Source of the DNA: Halocaridina rubra
Taxonomy: Eukaryota; Arthropoda; Malacostraca; Decapoda; Atyidae
DNA length: 64,000 bases
Direction: 5' to 3'
NCBI GenBank assembly: GCA_037179515.1
Contig: JAXCGZ010022648.1
Span: 268,501-332,500, forward strand
Shown: positions 1-11,250 of the stretch, piece after piece
Position numbering within the stretch: position 1 is the stretch's first letter
How the letters are laid out: every line of letters begins with the position of its first letter
Translations under genes and position numbers: made by a program
Notes under the pieces: generated by a model
Database searches by the model: none
Told to the model about the DNA's origin: nothing
The model's input: the letters and a program-made list of their open reading frames with translations, nothing else

Positions 1-361
1 TAATATAAATGGGAAGGATACTGATTTTAACAATATATGGAACCACAGGATCAGGTGAACGGCTTAATAGCTCTCCCCAATTTACACAAAAAATTAGGTA
101 ATGTGATGTGATGGCTTCACCTCTGGCAACTCTTCTAAGTTTCCTTCAAGGCAGAACAGGGCAGCATCTTCTCTCTCCCCTCACGAAAATGTTCTCAATT
201 TTTTCCTTTAATATTTTGGACAGTCTCGTCATACAACAAATATAAGTTTTTTACTCACAATACTCTGCAGGATTTCTTATTTAGGAAAATTATGTTTGAT
301 TTACGCACTATGTTTTTAGTCACTCAAAAACACAAGGAAAAGTTTAAGAGATACTGAATAC
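1..361. other. Intergenic DNA, nothing recognised
   Basis: AT-rich sequence before the LINE that starts near 362. I see no coding region, RNA gene or clear repeat boundary in it. Confidence 0.5.
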
Positions 362-645
362 GTGTGTGATTACCTAATTGTGATTACCTAATTGTGTTTA
401 CGGGAAAGAGCCCAAAGCTCGTATCTTCCCGTCTCCTGATCGATTCCATTTTATACTTAGTCATACTTATCATACCTGTCCTTGAAACTATGGATTGAGA
501 TAGCATTAACTACCTCCTCGCTTAGCCAATTCCAATTATCAACTACTCTTACACTGAAAAAGTATTTCCTTACATCCTGCAAAGAAGTTTTCTTACGAAG
601 CTTCAAACTATGACCTCTAGTTCTAGAGCCAGCCATATCAAAATA

Positions 646-1914
646 TCAAGCCCTATCCACTCTATCATAACCATGAAGGAATTTAAAGACTGTCACCATA
701 TCCCCCCTCACTCTTCTAGCTTCGAGTGATGCTAAGTCTAATCCCCTCAGCCTCTCATCATAACTGAGATTGCGTATTTCTGGCACCAGTTTCGTGGCAT
801 GTCTTTGAACTTTTTCAAGCTTAGCTATGTGCTTTTTCAAGTGCGGATTCCAAAAGGGGGCTGCATATTCGAATTTTGGCCTCACATAGGTTACATAAAT
901 ATTTCTGAACATTTCCTTGTCCATGTGCCTGAAGGCTACCCTTACATTTGATAAGAATGCATATGCTGCCCTTACTATGCCATTTATATGTATTTCTGGA
1001 GACAAATCTGCCAGTATGTTTACTCCTAGATCTCTCTCATTTTCTGTCTCTTGAAGTTGTACTCCAGCCACCGAGTAGTCAAGCTTGGGCCTTCTTGCAC
1101 TTGTACCCATTCTCATTACCTTACATTTTGAAGTATTGAATTTCATTAGCCACTTTTCTGACCACTCATGCAGATTATTTAGATCCTCCTGAAGTTCTCT
1201 ACCATTGTTCTCGTTTTTTACTTTCTTCACAATCTTTGCATCATCTGCAAGCATATTCATGAATGAATTTACAGACTCTGGTAGGTCATTTACATATACA
1301 AGGAACAAAAGTGGCCCTAAAACTGAACCCTGTGGAACTCCACTACTAACTCTTCTCCATTCAGACACTGAGTGTCTTACTCTAACCCTCTGTTCCCTTC
1401 CTTCTAAGTAAGTTTTTATCCATTCCAAAACATTTCCACCTATTCTAGCCATTGATTGCAGCTTCCTAATAAGTCTCCCATGTGGAACAGTGTCAAACGC
1501 TTTCTGGAAGTCTAGGAATATGCAATCTACCCAGCCCTCTCTTTCCTGTAAGATTTGGCTTGCCTCATCATAAAATTCTAATAAGTTTGTTACTGTTGAT
1601 CTACCTTCTCTGAAGCCATGTTGCCTCACTGACAAAAAGTTGAAGGATTCCAAGTGAAGAGAGATATGTTTCCTTAGTAGTTTCTCCATAACTTTGCAAA
1701 TTATGCTGGTCAAGGAAACTGGTCTATAGTTCAGACCCGTATCCCTCCTTCCCTTTTTGAAGATAGGTATCACATTTGCTTGTTTCCAGCATTTTGGAAT
1801 CTCCCCCGACTCCAGTGACTCCTTAAATATGATACTTAGTGCCACTGATAGTGTTTGCGCATTTTTTAAGCACATGAGGGGATATGTCATCAGGACCTGT
1901 AGCTTTATGAACAT
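646..1914 (-). pseudogene. Reverse transcriptase domain of LINE-A
   Basis: About 422 codons open on the minus strand cover the RT fingers, palm and thumb. Visible motifs are [13 protein letters not shown] (motif A, first catalytic Asp), [20 protein letters not shown] (motif B) and MLADDAKI (motif C, the catalytic Asp pair). The reading frame is broken at both ends. Upstream, about two bases are missing near 1850 compared with the plus-strand copy, shifting the frame from the linker region. The reading after HGYDRVDRA ends at a stop, although the C-terminal region continues in the sequence to about 460. It is therefore a defective copy, although the palm motifs are intact. Confidence 0.85.
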
Positions 1915-2599
1915 CTAAATCCATCAGCACTTTGCATACCTCTGTGGCTGTAAGGTTGATGTTCTCTAATACAGGCCCTTGAACTTCTATCTCTGCAATC
2001 TGAGGGGGTGGGGTATTTTCTACTGTAAATACTGACTGAAACTCCTTGTTCAATTCTTTGCAGATGTCTTCATCCGTCACAGTGATGCTTCCATCCGCTC
2101 TCTTTAGCCTAACAACCTGTTCTTTTACCTTCAGTTTTCCTCTGATAAAGCTGTGGAAAAGCTTGGGATTTTCTTTAGCCTTCCTGGTGATGTCCCTCTC
2201 ATAGTCTCTCTCTGCCTCTCTCCTTTTACTTAGGTAGTCATTTCTTGCTCTTTTGTAGGTTTGCCAGGCATTTATGTTTTTTCTCCTCCTATACCTTTTC
2301 CAGCATTTGTCTCTCCACTCCTTAGCTCTTTTACACCCATTATCGAACCATTTCTCTCTGGCATGAATTACACCTACTTTGGTGACAGGTATGCAGCAAT
2401 CTACTATCTTCCCACATTTCTCACAAAAGATGTCATACATTTCTTGTACAGATTTGTTGTAAAATAAGGTTCTCCAGTCAATAACTGCAAAAAGCTCATT
2501 CATTTTGATGTAATCTCCTTTCGGATAGTTCCTCCTCATGTCCTCAGTGCCTCTACTCTCAGGAAGAATATCTTCAATGATATACTCCATCAACAACAC
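1823..2599 (-). pseudogene. Endonuclease-RT linker region of LINE-A
   Basis: About 258 codons on the minus strand correspond to the basic linker between the endonuclease and RT domains of CR1-like ORF2 proteins. Segments such as KRAKEWRDKCWKRYRRRK and [20 protein letters not shown] are visible; the latter is the conserved start of the RT domain. The plus-strand copy has the same protein at about 3670-4299. A frameshift at CANTIS ends the frame in a short unrelated tail. Confidence 0.8.
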
Positions 2600-2985
2600 A
2601 CAGTGGTCACTCTTTCCAATTGGTGGTTCATGCGTGGTTCATGCGTGTGCATGTGCATTTGTACCTCGAAGAATTGTTCAGTGGTCAATTCAAAATGTGT
2701 TTCCAAATTGTGGTTGTAGGTTAATTTCTTCGTGGTTGGGAGCGTTCGTAATTGGAGGTTCGACTGCATATATACACCACACACATATGCACACACACTG
2801 TTCATTAGACAATACAGAACTCAGGAAGAGATGGGAAAGATCAAAAACTTGTTGCAAGAGGCAAGAAGGTTAAATGATGAAAGAAATGAAGAAGAGAAGA
2901 AAAATTTTCATTACAGAGTTCTTCCAGACAAAGGGGAGATAAAGAAGATAATGACAGAAGATCAGGGGATGGGGCCTCATTAAGA

Positions 2986-4299
2986 TTGTTATACACAAAT
3001 GCTGAGGGATTAGCTGGTAAGGCAGTAGAATTAAAAGATAGGATTCACAACAGTAAGGCAGATATAGTAGCAATTACAGAGACTAAGTTGAGTGAGGACA
3101 TAAACAGTGTCACAGTTTTTCCTAAGGGTTTCAGAATACTAAGGGTTGAAAGATCTGAGAGGACTGGGGGAGGGATAGCACTGCTTATAAGTGAAAGGAT
3201 TCAAGTTGAAGAAATAAACTTGGCTATAGAAAGTGAGTTCAAGGAATTTCTTGTTGCTCGCATAAATACTGGGTCAGAGAGCATTATAATAACTGTTGTA
3301 TACAACCCACCAAGGAACCAAAATAGGCTTGAAGTTTATGAGGATAGTCATATAGGTACTATTGAAGTCATAAACTCAGTTGTTAACATGGCACGGGAAA
3401 AAAAATGTAGGATTTTGATTATGGGAGACTTTAATCATAAAGAGATAGATTGGATAAATCTTGACCCACACAGTGGTGAGGAATCATTCAGGGCAAGATT
3501 CCTAGATTGCGTACAAGGGAATTTCCTACACCAACATGTAATGGAACCAACAAGGGCCAGGGGTGGGGATGAGCCATCACTACTTGATCTAGTGTTCACA
3601 GATAATGTGTTGGATATTGAAAAAATTGAGTATGAACCACCAATTGGAAAGAGTGAACACTGTGTGTTGTTGATGGAGCATATCATTGAAGATATTCTTC
3701 CTGAGAGTAGAGGCACTGAGGACATGAGGAGGAACTATCTGAAAGGAGATTACATCAAAATGAATGAGCTTTTTGCAGTTATTGACTGGAGAACCTTATT
3801 TTACAACAAATCTGTACAAGAAATGTATGACATCTTTTGTGAGAAATATGGGAAGATAGTAGATTGCTGCATACCTGTCACCAAAGTAGGTGTAATTCAT
3901 GCCAGAGAGAAATGGTTCGATAATGGGTGTAAAAGAGCTAAGGAGTGGAGAGACAAATTCTGGAAAAGGTATAGGAGGAGAAAAAACATAAATGCCTGGC
4001 AAACCTACAAAAGAGCAAGAAATGACTACCTAAGTAAAAGGAGAGAGGCAGAGAGAGACTATGAGAGGGACATAACCAGGAAGGCTAAAGAAAATCCCAA
4101 GCTTTTCCACAGCTTTATCAGAGGAAAACTGAAGGTAAATGAACAGGTTTTAAAGCTAAAGAGAGCGGATGGAAGCATCACTGAGATGGATGAAGAGATC
4201 TGTAGAGAATTGAACAAGGAGTTTCAGTCAGTATTTACAGTAGAAAATACCCCACCCTCTCAGATTGCAGAGATAGAAGCTCAAGGGCCGGTATTATAG
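2986..4299 (+). pseudogene. Endonuclease (EEP) and linker of LINE-B ORF2
   Basis: About 437 codons. The N-terminal part is an apurinic-type endonuclease of the EEP fold: LYTNAEGLAGK at the start, ITETKLSEDI (catalytic Glu), MGDFNHKEIDW (the Asp-Asn motif), LLDLVFTD, and SEHCVLL (the terminal His). It nicks target DNA to prime reverse transcription in this family. The basic linker follows. The frame ends at a TAG where LINE-A has a Glu codon (GPVL then E), so this stop is a point mutation. The true frame begins upstream of the first Met; the residues before LLYTNAEG read GDGASLR. Confidence 0.85.
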
Positions 4300-4338
4300 A
4301 ACATCAACCTTACAGCCACAGAGGTATGCAAAGCGCTG

Positions 4339-5049
4339 ATGGATTTAGATGTTCATAAAGCTACAGGTCCTGATGACATATCCCCTCATGTGGTTAAAAA
4401 ATGCGCAAACTCAATATCATTGGCACTAAGTATCATATTTAAAAAGTCACTGGAGTCAGGGGAGATTCCAAAATGCTGGAAACAAGCAAATGTGATACCT
4501 ATCTTCAAAAAGGGAAGGAGGGATACGGCTCTGAACTATAGACCAGTTTCCTTGACCAGCATAGTTTGCAAAGTTATAGAGAAACTACTAAGGAAACATA
4601 TCTCTCTTCACTTGGAATCCTTCAACTTTTTGTCAGTGAGGCAACATGGCTTCAGAGAAGGTAGATCAACAGTAACAAACTTATTAGAATTTTATGATGA
4701 GGCAAGCCGAATCTTACAGGAAAGAGAGGGCTGGGCAGATTGCATATTCCTAGACTTCCAGAAAGCGTTTGACACTGTTCCACATGGGAGACTAATTATG
4801 AAGTTGCAAGCAATGGCTAGAATAGGTGGAAATGCTTTGGAATGGATAAAAACTTACTTAGAAGGAAGGGAACAGTGGGTTAGAGTAAGACACTCAGTGT
4901 CTGAATGGAGAAGAGTTAGTAGTGGAGTTCCACAGGGTTCAGTTTTAGGGCCACTTTTGTTCCTTGTATATGTAAATGACCTACCAGAGTCTGTAAATTC
5001 ATTCATGAATATGCTTGCAGATGATGCAAAGATTGTGAAGAAAGTATAA
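4339..5049 (+). pseudogene. Reverse transcriptase domain of LINE-B
   Basis: About 236 codons continue ORF2 after the premature stop. RT motifs are visible: [12 protein letters not shown] (motif A), [20 protein letters not shown] (motif B) and MLADDAKI (motif C). The frame stops at KKV where LINE-A reads a Lys codon (aaa to taa). A further stop lies near 5167, next to a 12-base deletion relative to LINE-A. Confidence 0.85.
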
Positions 5050-5170
5050 AACGAGAACAATGGTAGAGAGCTTCAGGAGGACCTAAATAATCTGCATGAG
5101 AGGTCAGAAAAGTGGCTAATGAACTTCAATACTTCAAAATGTAAGGTAATGAGAATGGGTACAAGTTAGC

Positions 5171-5795
5171 TTGACTACTCGGTGGCTGGAGTACAACTTC
5201 AAGAGACAGAAAATGAGAGATCTAGGAGTAAACATACTGGCAGATATGTCTCCAGATATACATATAAATGGCATAGTAAGGGCAGCATATGCATTCTTAT
5301 CAAATGTAAGGGTAGCCTTCAGGCACATGGACAAGGAAATGTTCAGAAATATTTATGTAACCTATGTGAGGCCAAAACTCGAATATGCAGCCCCCTTTTG
5401 GAATCCACACTTGAAAAAGCACATAGCTAAGCTTGAAAAAGTTCAAGGACATGCCACGAAACTGGTGCCAGAAATACGCAATCTCAGTTATGATGAGAGG
5501 CTGAGGGAATTAGTCTTAGCATCACTCGAAGCTAGAAGATTGAGGGGAGGATATGGTGACAGTCTTTAAATTCCTTCATGGTTATGATAGAGTGGATAGG
5601 GCTCGATATTTTGATATGGCTGGCTCTAGAACTAGAGGTCATAGTTTGAAGCTTCGTAAGAAAACTTCTTTGCAGGATGTAAGGAAATACTTTTTCAGTG
5701 TAAGAGTAGTTGATAATTGGAATTGGCTAAGCGAGGAGGTAGTTAATGCTATCTCAATCCATACTTTTAAGGACAGGTATGATAAGTATCACTAA
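5171..5795 (+). pseudogene. ORF2 C-terminal region of LINE-B
   Basis: The region after the RT continues in two overlapping frames joined by a one-base insertion near 5550. The first frame carries GVNILADMSPDIHING and YVRPKLEYAAPFWNPHLKKH. The second carries HGYDRVDRARYFDMAGSRTR and FFSVRVVDNWNWLSEEVVNA, which closes this class of LINE protein. The natural stop falls just before the repeat tail. Confidence 0.8.
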
Positions 5796-5833
5796 GTATA
5801 AAATTAGGTAATCACAATTAGGTAATCACACAC

Positions 5834-7279
5834 AAGATTAGATATAATTTTTGTGATGATTTTGAAAATAATGTTTGCTGAAACTGTACGTAATGTGCAA
5901 CCTTCGTAGGCAGTAAATTTCGGAACCTTCTTGTTGGAATTGAAGTTTGGGAAGTAGTTATCAATAAAGATTATAATGAACGAAGTCTTTTAAAAGGTAA
6001 GGCTTTTGCATGATAGAAACCCTTCCTCGAGAATGCGATGCTAAAGCAGGTGTCGAGATATTGCCAAACAGCTGTGTCTTCTCACTTGCATTTCTATTCC
6101 AATCATTATCGTCATCATTAGGATGGTATGAGATGATGATGGAGGGGAGAAAATGAGTGATGGTGCGATCACTGAAGAGGGGAGGTAGGAATATAATTTT
6201 CGCGGCTTTGCTGTTTTGACGGGTGGTTTTTGTGCATGCTCTCTGTTAGCTCAGAATCGTTAACCTTTTATGATATTGCTATATATTGCTTTGGTTATTT
6301 TTTTTTTCTTCTAATTTTGGTTCTGTTTTATTTTGATTCCAGACTATGTTCAATATCTTGTAACTAAATTAAACTCTTATTCGCTCATATTTGTAACTGC
6401 ACACAAAGAAAATGCAACATACATTTTGTTGACTTTAAAAGCTCGTTATGTTGACAGGGCAGTCTTACCAAAGGGAAGAAAATCAAATGGACAAGAGCAA
6501 ATTTTGCCTATTAATGAACAACAAATCAATAATTGCTAATCATGATTTACCTGTTAGCAAGATTAGGTTAAGCTACGTCATCTTTCCCGCCTAACGTGTT
6601 TATAAAGTCGATGTCATTGACCTTGTGTCTGTGTTAATCAATAGAGAAGTAATTTCTCTTTTTTGTGTGTGCATAATCTTCCATTAGGAAAAATGGACAA
6701 AATATACAGTATTTCTGCCATACAGCAGTAAGGTAATTTTCTGCCTTCCCTTATATGAAATGTGTATTCAGTAGGTACTCGACCGATCTGAATACTTAAC
6801 ATACAATATAATGGCATCCCTAACCTTGGGAATAGTATTCCATAATTCTCAATATGGAATTACAGTGAATATACAATATCTAACGTACACCTGTGTATGA
6901 TCAGTTCCAGGCATCTCTTGAACTAAAAAAAAAAAATGCTCATACGGTTACTATTCGAAAGAACTGAAAACATACTTTGGATGATGGAAATGTGAACTAT
7001 TTTAACTATAAAACACCGAAATGAAAATATCCTCGTTAATAAATTAATTATACAGTATTGAGTATCTATTTACATGAGTTAATCCTTATATTAAACAGTG
7101 GTACAAACGCTTCTTAGTTCGTAAACTTAAAAGTATAATTACAATACAGAAATTATGTTTGTATATTGCAATATCAATATCTTTACTGATGCGTCTAGTC
7201 ACGTGAATACCATTTATCGCTACAAAGCCTCGACCTTTGCTGCATGTATGATAAACGTGCATTTAGGACAGATTAAGAA

Positions 7280-7281
<2 letters not shown>
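5834..7281. other. Intergenic DNA, no gene seen
   Basis: AT-rich sequence with short open frames only and no protein family recognised. No tRNA-like or rRNA-like sequence is evident. Confidence 0.5.

Positions 7282-7357
<76 letters not shown>
7282..7357. repeat. (TC)n microsatellite
   Basis: About 38 uninterrupted TC dinucleotides. The Leu-Ser repeat open frame over it is an artefact of the dinucleotide. Confidence 0.95.
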
Positions 7358-7361
<4 letters not shown>

Positions 7362-7429
7362 TTAGTGTTTTCAAAAATTTTAGCAATAAATATGTAAGGA
7401 CGTATTATTATTATTATTATTTCTCACCT

Positions 7430-7632
7430 TTCTCACCATACGCCTGAGTAGATAGTTCTCTATCTGTCAGTCGGCTGACCATGTATGAAGCTTCATTTTG
7501 GTCAGTCATGCGTTGCTTGAGCAAAGAGGTTTTCTTCCAGTGTCTTGCTAGGACTATCCTGGAAACCCTCCCCATTTATCCGGGCTTGGGACCGGCACTG
7601 TGCTAAGCTTGTCTGTTTAACCCAGTGGCTGG

Positions 7633-7682
<50 letters not shown>
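7430..7682 (+). mobile_element. SINE-like element with (ATT)n tail
   Basis: A compact non-coding unit containing ccccatttatccgggcttgg and cccagtggctgggttatt, closing in about 15 copies of att. A short TTA run also lies at 7403-7421. The body followed by a trinucleotide tail is typical of arthropod SINEs. I recall similar units as common in decapod genomes, but cannot test this here. Confidence 0.5.
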
Positions 7683-7683
<1 letters not shown>

Positions 7684-8439
7684 ACGTTTAAGGGTGTTTA
7701 ATGTATTTTCTTTAGAGTAGCCTTTAAATATAGTAATTTACATTTTATTACCATTAGAATTCAGATGCTGCAGAGTCAGATTTTACGAGTTATTTATTAA
7801 CATTTTTTTTTTGGCAAAAAAAAAAAGCCCTGAGAAAATACCAATTAAAAGCTCATTCCTCTCATAAAATGGGAATATTTGATTGAGAGAGAGAGCCTAG
7901 TCATGAGACCAGTTTCGCAAAGTTTCATTTTGCAATCCCGCTGTGACTGAACGATGATTTATAGAAAAGTACCAAAAAGACTGAAAATTGGTTAATAGGT
8001 CAGGGACACCTCGAGTCGAGCATCGTTGCAAATTGCTGAAAGTACTATGACTTTTGGTCATCACAATATTTATTTATTTATTTTCTATTGCATTTAATTT
8101 CATAAATATATAACTGTACAAGCTTAAGTGTGACATAGTTGTTTGTATAAAAAAGCATTATTCGATGTATTCATTGCAAATTTCGCTGAAGCTGAGCTGA
8201 GCATGATGGGTAATCTGCCACGATGTCCTAAGAGGAGTGATATCGAGAGTTGATATTGACTTTTAGTCATAGTATATTTAGCTTATGAATCGAATGTAAT
8301 TGTAAATTACTGCTTATAACGAATAGAATACTATTATTATGTACATTTATTATAAATAAATTACAAAAATACGTAGGAATATTTAAGAATAAATAATATA
8401 TAATTAAAAAAATTTCTGCATGACAATAATTATGTATGT
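7683..8439. other. Intergenic DNA, no feature seen
   Basis: AT-rich non-coding sequence leading up to the candidate Sec24 promoter. There is no recognisable coding or repeat structure beyond short A and T runs. Confidence 0.45.
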
Positions 8440-8503
8440 ACGCATGCGCTGTAAAACTCTGAGGTCATTTCCGGCAGACAGCTGAGACAGAGTTGTGTTG
8501 ACC
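8440..8503 (+). promoter_or_regulatory. Candidate Sec24 promoter
   Basis: A GC-richer island in AT-rich surroundings holds a palindromic cgcatgcgc at 8441-8449, close to the NRF-1/Ewg consensus, and an ETS-type core ttccgg at about 8469-8474. Both are common in housekeeping promoters. They sit just before an ATG in good context (accatg) that is followed at once by a splice donor. The assignment rests on motif content and position only. Confidence 0.35.
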
Positions 8504-8511
8504 ATGTTACG
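8504..8511 (+). CDS. Possible first coding exon of Sec24 (3' part)
   Basis: The sequence accATGTTACG is followed directly by gtgagat, an acceptable splice donor. Joining it to the acceptor at 13998 gives ATG TTA CGG ATG CAG CAG, in frame with the Sec24 reading frame, and would add Met-Leu-Arg before Met 1 as numbered here. The 5' start of the exon cannot be fixed. The alternative is that translation begins at 13999 and any upstream exon is untranslated. Confidence 0.35.
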
Positions 8512-8945
8512 GTGAGATGTTCGATGTCGACACTCCACGCCTTCAAATGACACATTTCGGGGGAAATTTGTGATTAAACGAGGAAATAAGTTGATATTTA
8601 GACCTTTTACGCATACAAAGGTATTAAGGTAAGGTGAAAATGCGCAAGAAGTGGAGTTTGTAGGGAGAAAAAAAAATCGGTGTGGATGTCAATCCCTTGT
8701 CATAAGGCCATGTCATTAGTGGATGCAGATTTCGTTGTCTTATGACACCATTATCCAGCTAGTTACCCGTCAACGCACTTCACACGTATGAATAAAGTCT
8801 GCCAGTAACAGATAATTTAGGTGATAGGCTCATAGCACTAGTAGGAATAGGCTGGAATGGATTTAGGTTGGAATGCTCTGCTTAGCCTAACTTAGAGAAC
8901 GTGAGTCGGATAATACCAAAGAATATTTACTATGATCTGATATGG

Positions 8946-9175
8946 CCACCGTGGGCGGGTGGTAGCCCGCACGACTTGATTCGTCAGGGCGTCGGTTCGC
9001 AACCCGTCACGGTCTGAGGATAGAATGGACATTCACTCAGGGTAACGGTCGCACTAATCCAAAGTCTTTCGAAAGAAAGCACCTTTCTATCCCTTAATAG
9101 AAAAGAGAGTTCATACCGTAAAACCGGAGCATTTACTAGGATATGGTAGCCAACATACAGGTACAAATAATAGCT
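8946..9175 (+). mobile_element. tRNA-derived SINE-like repeat
   Basis: The unit begins ggccaccgtgggcgggtgg and contains ggttcgcaaccc, which resembles a pol III B box (GGTTCGANNCC), with a weak A-box-like tggtagcccg about 45 bases upstream. It looks like a tRNA-derived SINE head without a well-formed cloverleaf. The 3' limit is approximate. Confidence 0.35.
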
Positions 9176-10329
9176 TTTAATTCCTGGTGTGGCTATAGTT
9201 TATATTATAGGCATTACCTGTGGAGAAATGTCTAGTTCGGACGAGTACGCATTTTTTTAGTATCCATTATATGCAGGGTGAAGTTTCATCAGGTATGATG
9301 TTATTGAGCACAATAATGCATAGGTTTGGTTATGCTGTCATTGAACGTTGGATTGTTAGTGGTTCCCAGCCGTAGAGGGTTTGGCTATGAGGTTTAGTTA
9401 GAGAGGAATAAAACTAAAGCTCAAAGCCTCTACATTCTCATAAACCGTCTGTCTGTCTTCTAAAATCCATGGTGTAATTTTTGTAAGGTAAATGTATCAC
9501 GAGAGCGGTCATGGGTTAATAGTTGTCCCCAAGATCAGTGTCGTAAAACTTAGTAAATGTGTTCTTGCTCATCCCCAAACGAGTGCAATGAAAATGCGAC
9601 AATGTAAGAAAAAATACTTAAAACTACTAGAAATAATAAGAAAACTTCACTTAGCAACTCATTTTGTATTTGGGAATGAATTAACCTAAGAAATCTATTC
9701 ATAATAAATTTCATGGCTTATTCTTCTCATTCGGGGAATGAAAGTAAACATTTACCAGTATTAACATGCTACTATTTATCCATAAATTGTGTTTTAAAGC
9801 CTAGAATTGAATCCTGTGTCCTCCCAACTCGCTGCACCAATGAAGCTCCGTGAGATAAGTGAGCAAATTTAGTGCTTTTTGCTAGCCTCCACTCCCTATT
9901 AGTTTAATTGTATTCTATTGTCATCTTGCACTCATCGAATTTATTTTTAAAAAACATTTAGTATTGCGTATTTACTCTTAAGTTTTTGGCAGCCTAATCA
10001 ACATAAATTTATTTTTGAGCATTGTTTCATGTAAAGACGCTCCCCAACTTTCTAACGAGTTACATTCCGATGGGCCATTTGTATTCTGAATTGTTCGTCA
10101 GTTGATATGTTGTGCGTACAAGCATTCCTACAGCATGTATGTAACATAATAAAGTTGTGTTAGAACATAATGCATTTGTTTTCTTATCCTAAAGACACAT
10201 GATGCAAGTTTGCACATTCCTTGCATTATTGGAACCATCCATAACTTGCTACACAACAGTAGTAGACTACATAGGCACTGCACCTTTCACATGTATGTAT
10301 CTCTGGGTGTTGGTAAGTCAAGGAGCGTC
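9176..10329. other. Non-coding DNA, no feature seen
   Basis: AT-rich sequence within the presumed first Sec24 intron or upstream region. Only short open frames occur and no family is recognised. Confidence 0.45.
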
Positions 10330-11250
10330 TCTGTGTCTGTCATGTAACCCCATTTTTTCCTTTTGGTTTTCTTAAAAATGGTACCAACATTTATACCTTC
10401 TAATATTTCATAATTTTGAAATACTGTATTTTGATCAAGTCACTGCCAATGCTTCTCTCCTCGTATGTGTAATTCTCAGTGTTTTACATCTTTCTTCATG
10501 AGGCAGATTCCATTATTCTGATGGTAACCTATTTTAGTTGCTCTTTTCTGAATTCTATCAACACCTTATATGTTCTTTTGGAGATAAGGCATCCAAACTT
10601 GGACTGCATACTGTAGATAAGACTGCACATATCCTTTATATAATATTTTTCATCACTTAAGTTTATAAACGAGTTTTATACTATTCCTCGCATATGACTT
10701 CCTTTTTATGACTGTAATATGATCAGCCACATCTAGATCTGATCTTGTATATATTCCCAAGTCTTTCTCTTGCTGTGTAACTGCCAAAGATTTTCAGTAC
10801 ACTATAGACCCGTCTGTAGTGTACTGCTGTTGTAAGTTTCCAACTCCAAAGTGCGTAACCTTATACTTCAATGCTGTTTGTACAGCATTTAGGTTTTGCT
10901 TTATAATGGCTGCTTCTTCTGGAATTTAAATACATCTGTATATATTAATATCAGCAAAGATCTTGCATTTTTTTTGTAAAAAGAGTATATATAATTTCTA
11001 TGAATTACAAAAAGAGTCATACTCCGTACCAATCCTTGAGGTACCCATCCGCTTACATCTTGCCATTTAGATTTTATCCCATTTATTGCTACTTTTTACT
11101 CTGTTGCTTTGAAAAGCTTCAACCCATGTTAGGATTTTTCCTTGGAAACCAGTTTTTTCACATCATAATAACCTACATAATGGTACTATTTTCTGAAATC
11201 TAAGTAAATTGCATCAAATGGTTTATTATCTACAGTTTTCAAAGCTTTTT
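10330..11250 (-). mobile_element. Old decayed LINE relic
   Basis: Read on the minus strand in shifting frames, this matches a CR1/L2-type ORF2. Pieces include DAIYLDFRK (RT motif A area), KILTWVEAFQSNRVK, then after a gap GNIYKIRSRC and VQVWMPYLQKNI, in the correct order for RT palm to C-terminus. Stops and indels are frequent, so it is far older than the LINEs at 362-5833. Confidence 0.6.

Larger units (their letters stand above)
362..2629 (-). mobile_element. CR1-like LINE, 5'-truncated copy (LINE-A)
   Basis: A non-LTR retrotransposon on the minus strand. Its 3' end, at low coordinates, carries a short direct repeat built on attaggtaatcaca rather than poly(A), a habit of CR1/L2-type elements. 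It encodes the linker after the endonuclease and the reverse transcriptase, and is truncated near 2629 before the endonuclease. It is closely similar to the plus-strand copy at 3643-5833. The clade is inferred from the 3' tail and the RT and C-terminal sequence, not from a search. Confidence 0.85.
2630..5833 (+). mobile_element. CR1-like LINE, longer copy (LINE-B)
   Basis: A plus-strand LINE with endonuclease, linker, RT and C-terminal region. It ends at about 5833 in the same attaggtaatcaca direct-repeat tail as LINE-A. The 5' limit is uncertain. The interval 2630-2985 may be 5' leader or the end of ORF1, since it encodes a charged, coiled-coil-like stretch (MGKIKNLLQEARRLNDER). ORF2 is disabled by several stops and one frameshift. 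Confidence 0.8.

Noticed and set aside
362..5833. Twin-priming inversion of a single LINE
   Set aside because: Twin priming splits one element into non-overlapping inverted parts; here about 2.2 kb of the same region is present in both orientations, so there were two insertions.
8946..9020. Functional tRNA gene
   Set aside because: There is a B-box-like motif but I cannot fold an acceptor stem and full cloverleaf; a SINE head is the simpler reading.
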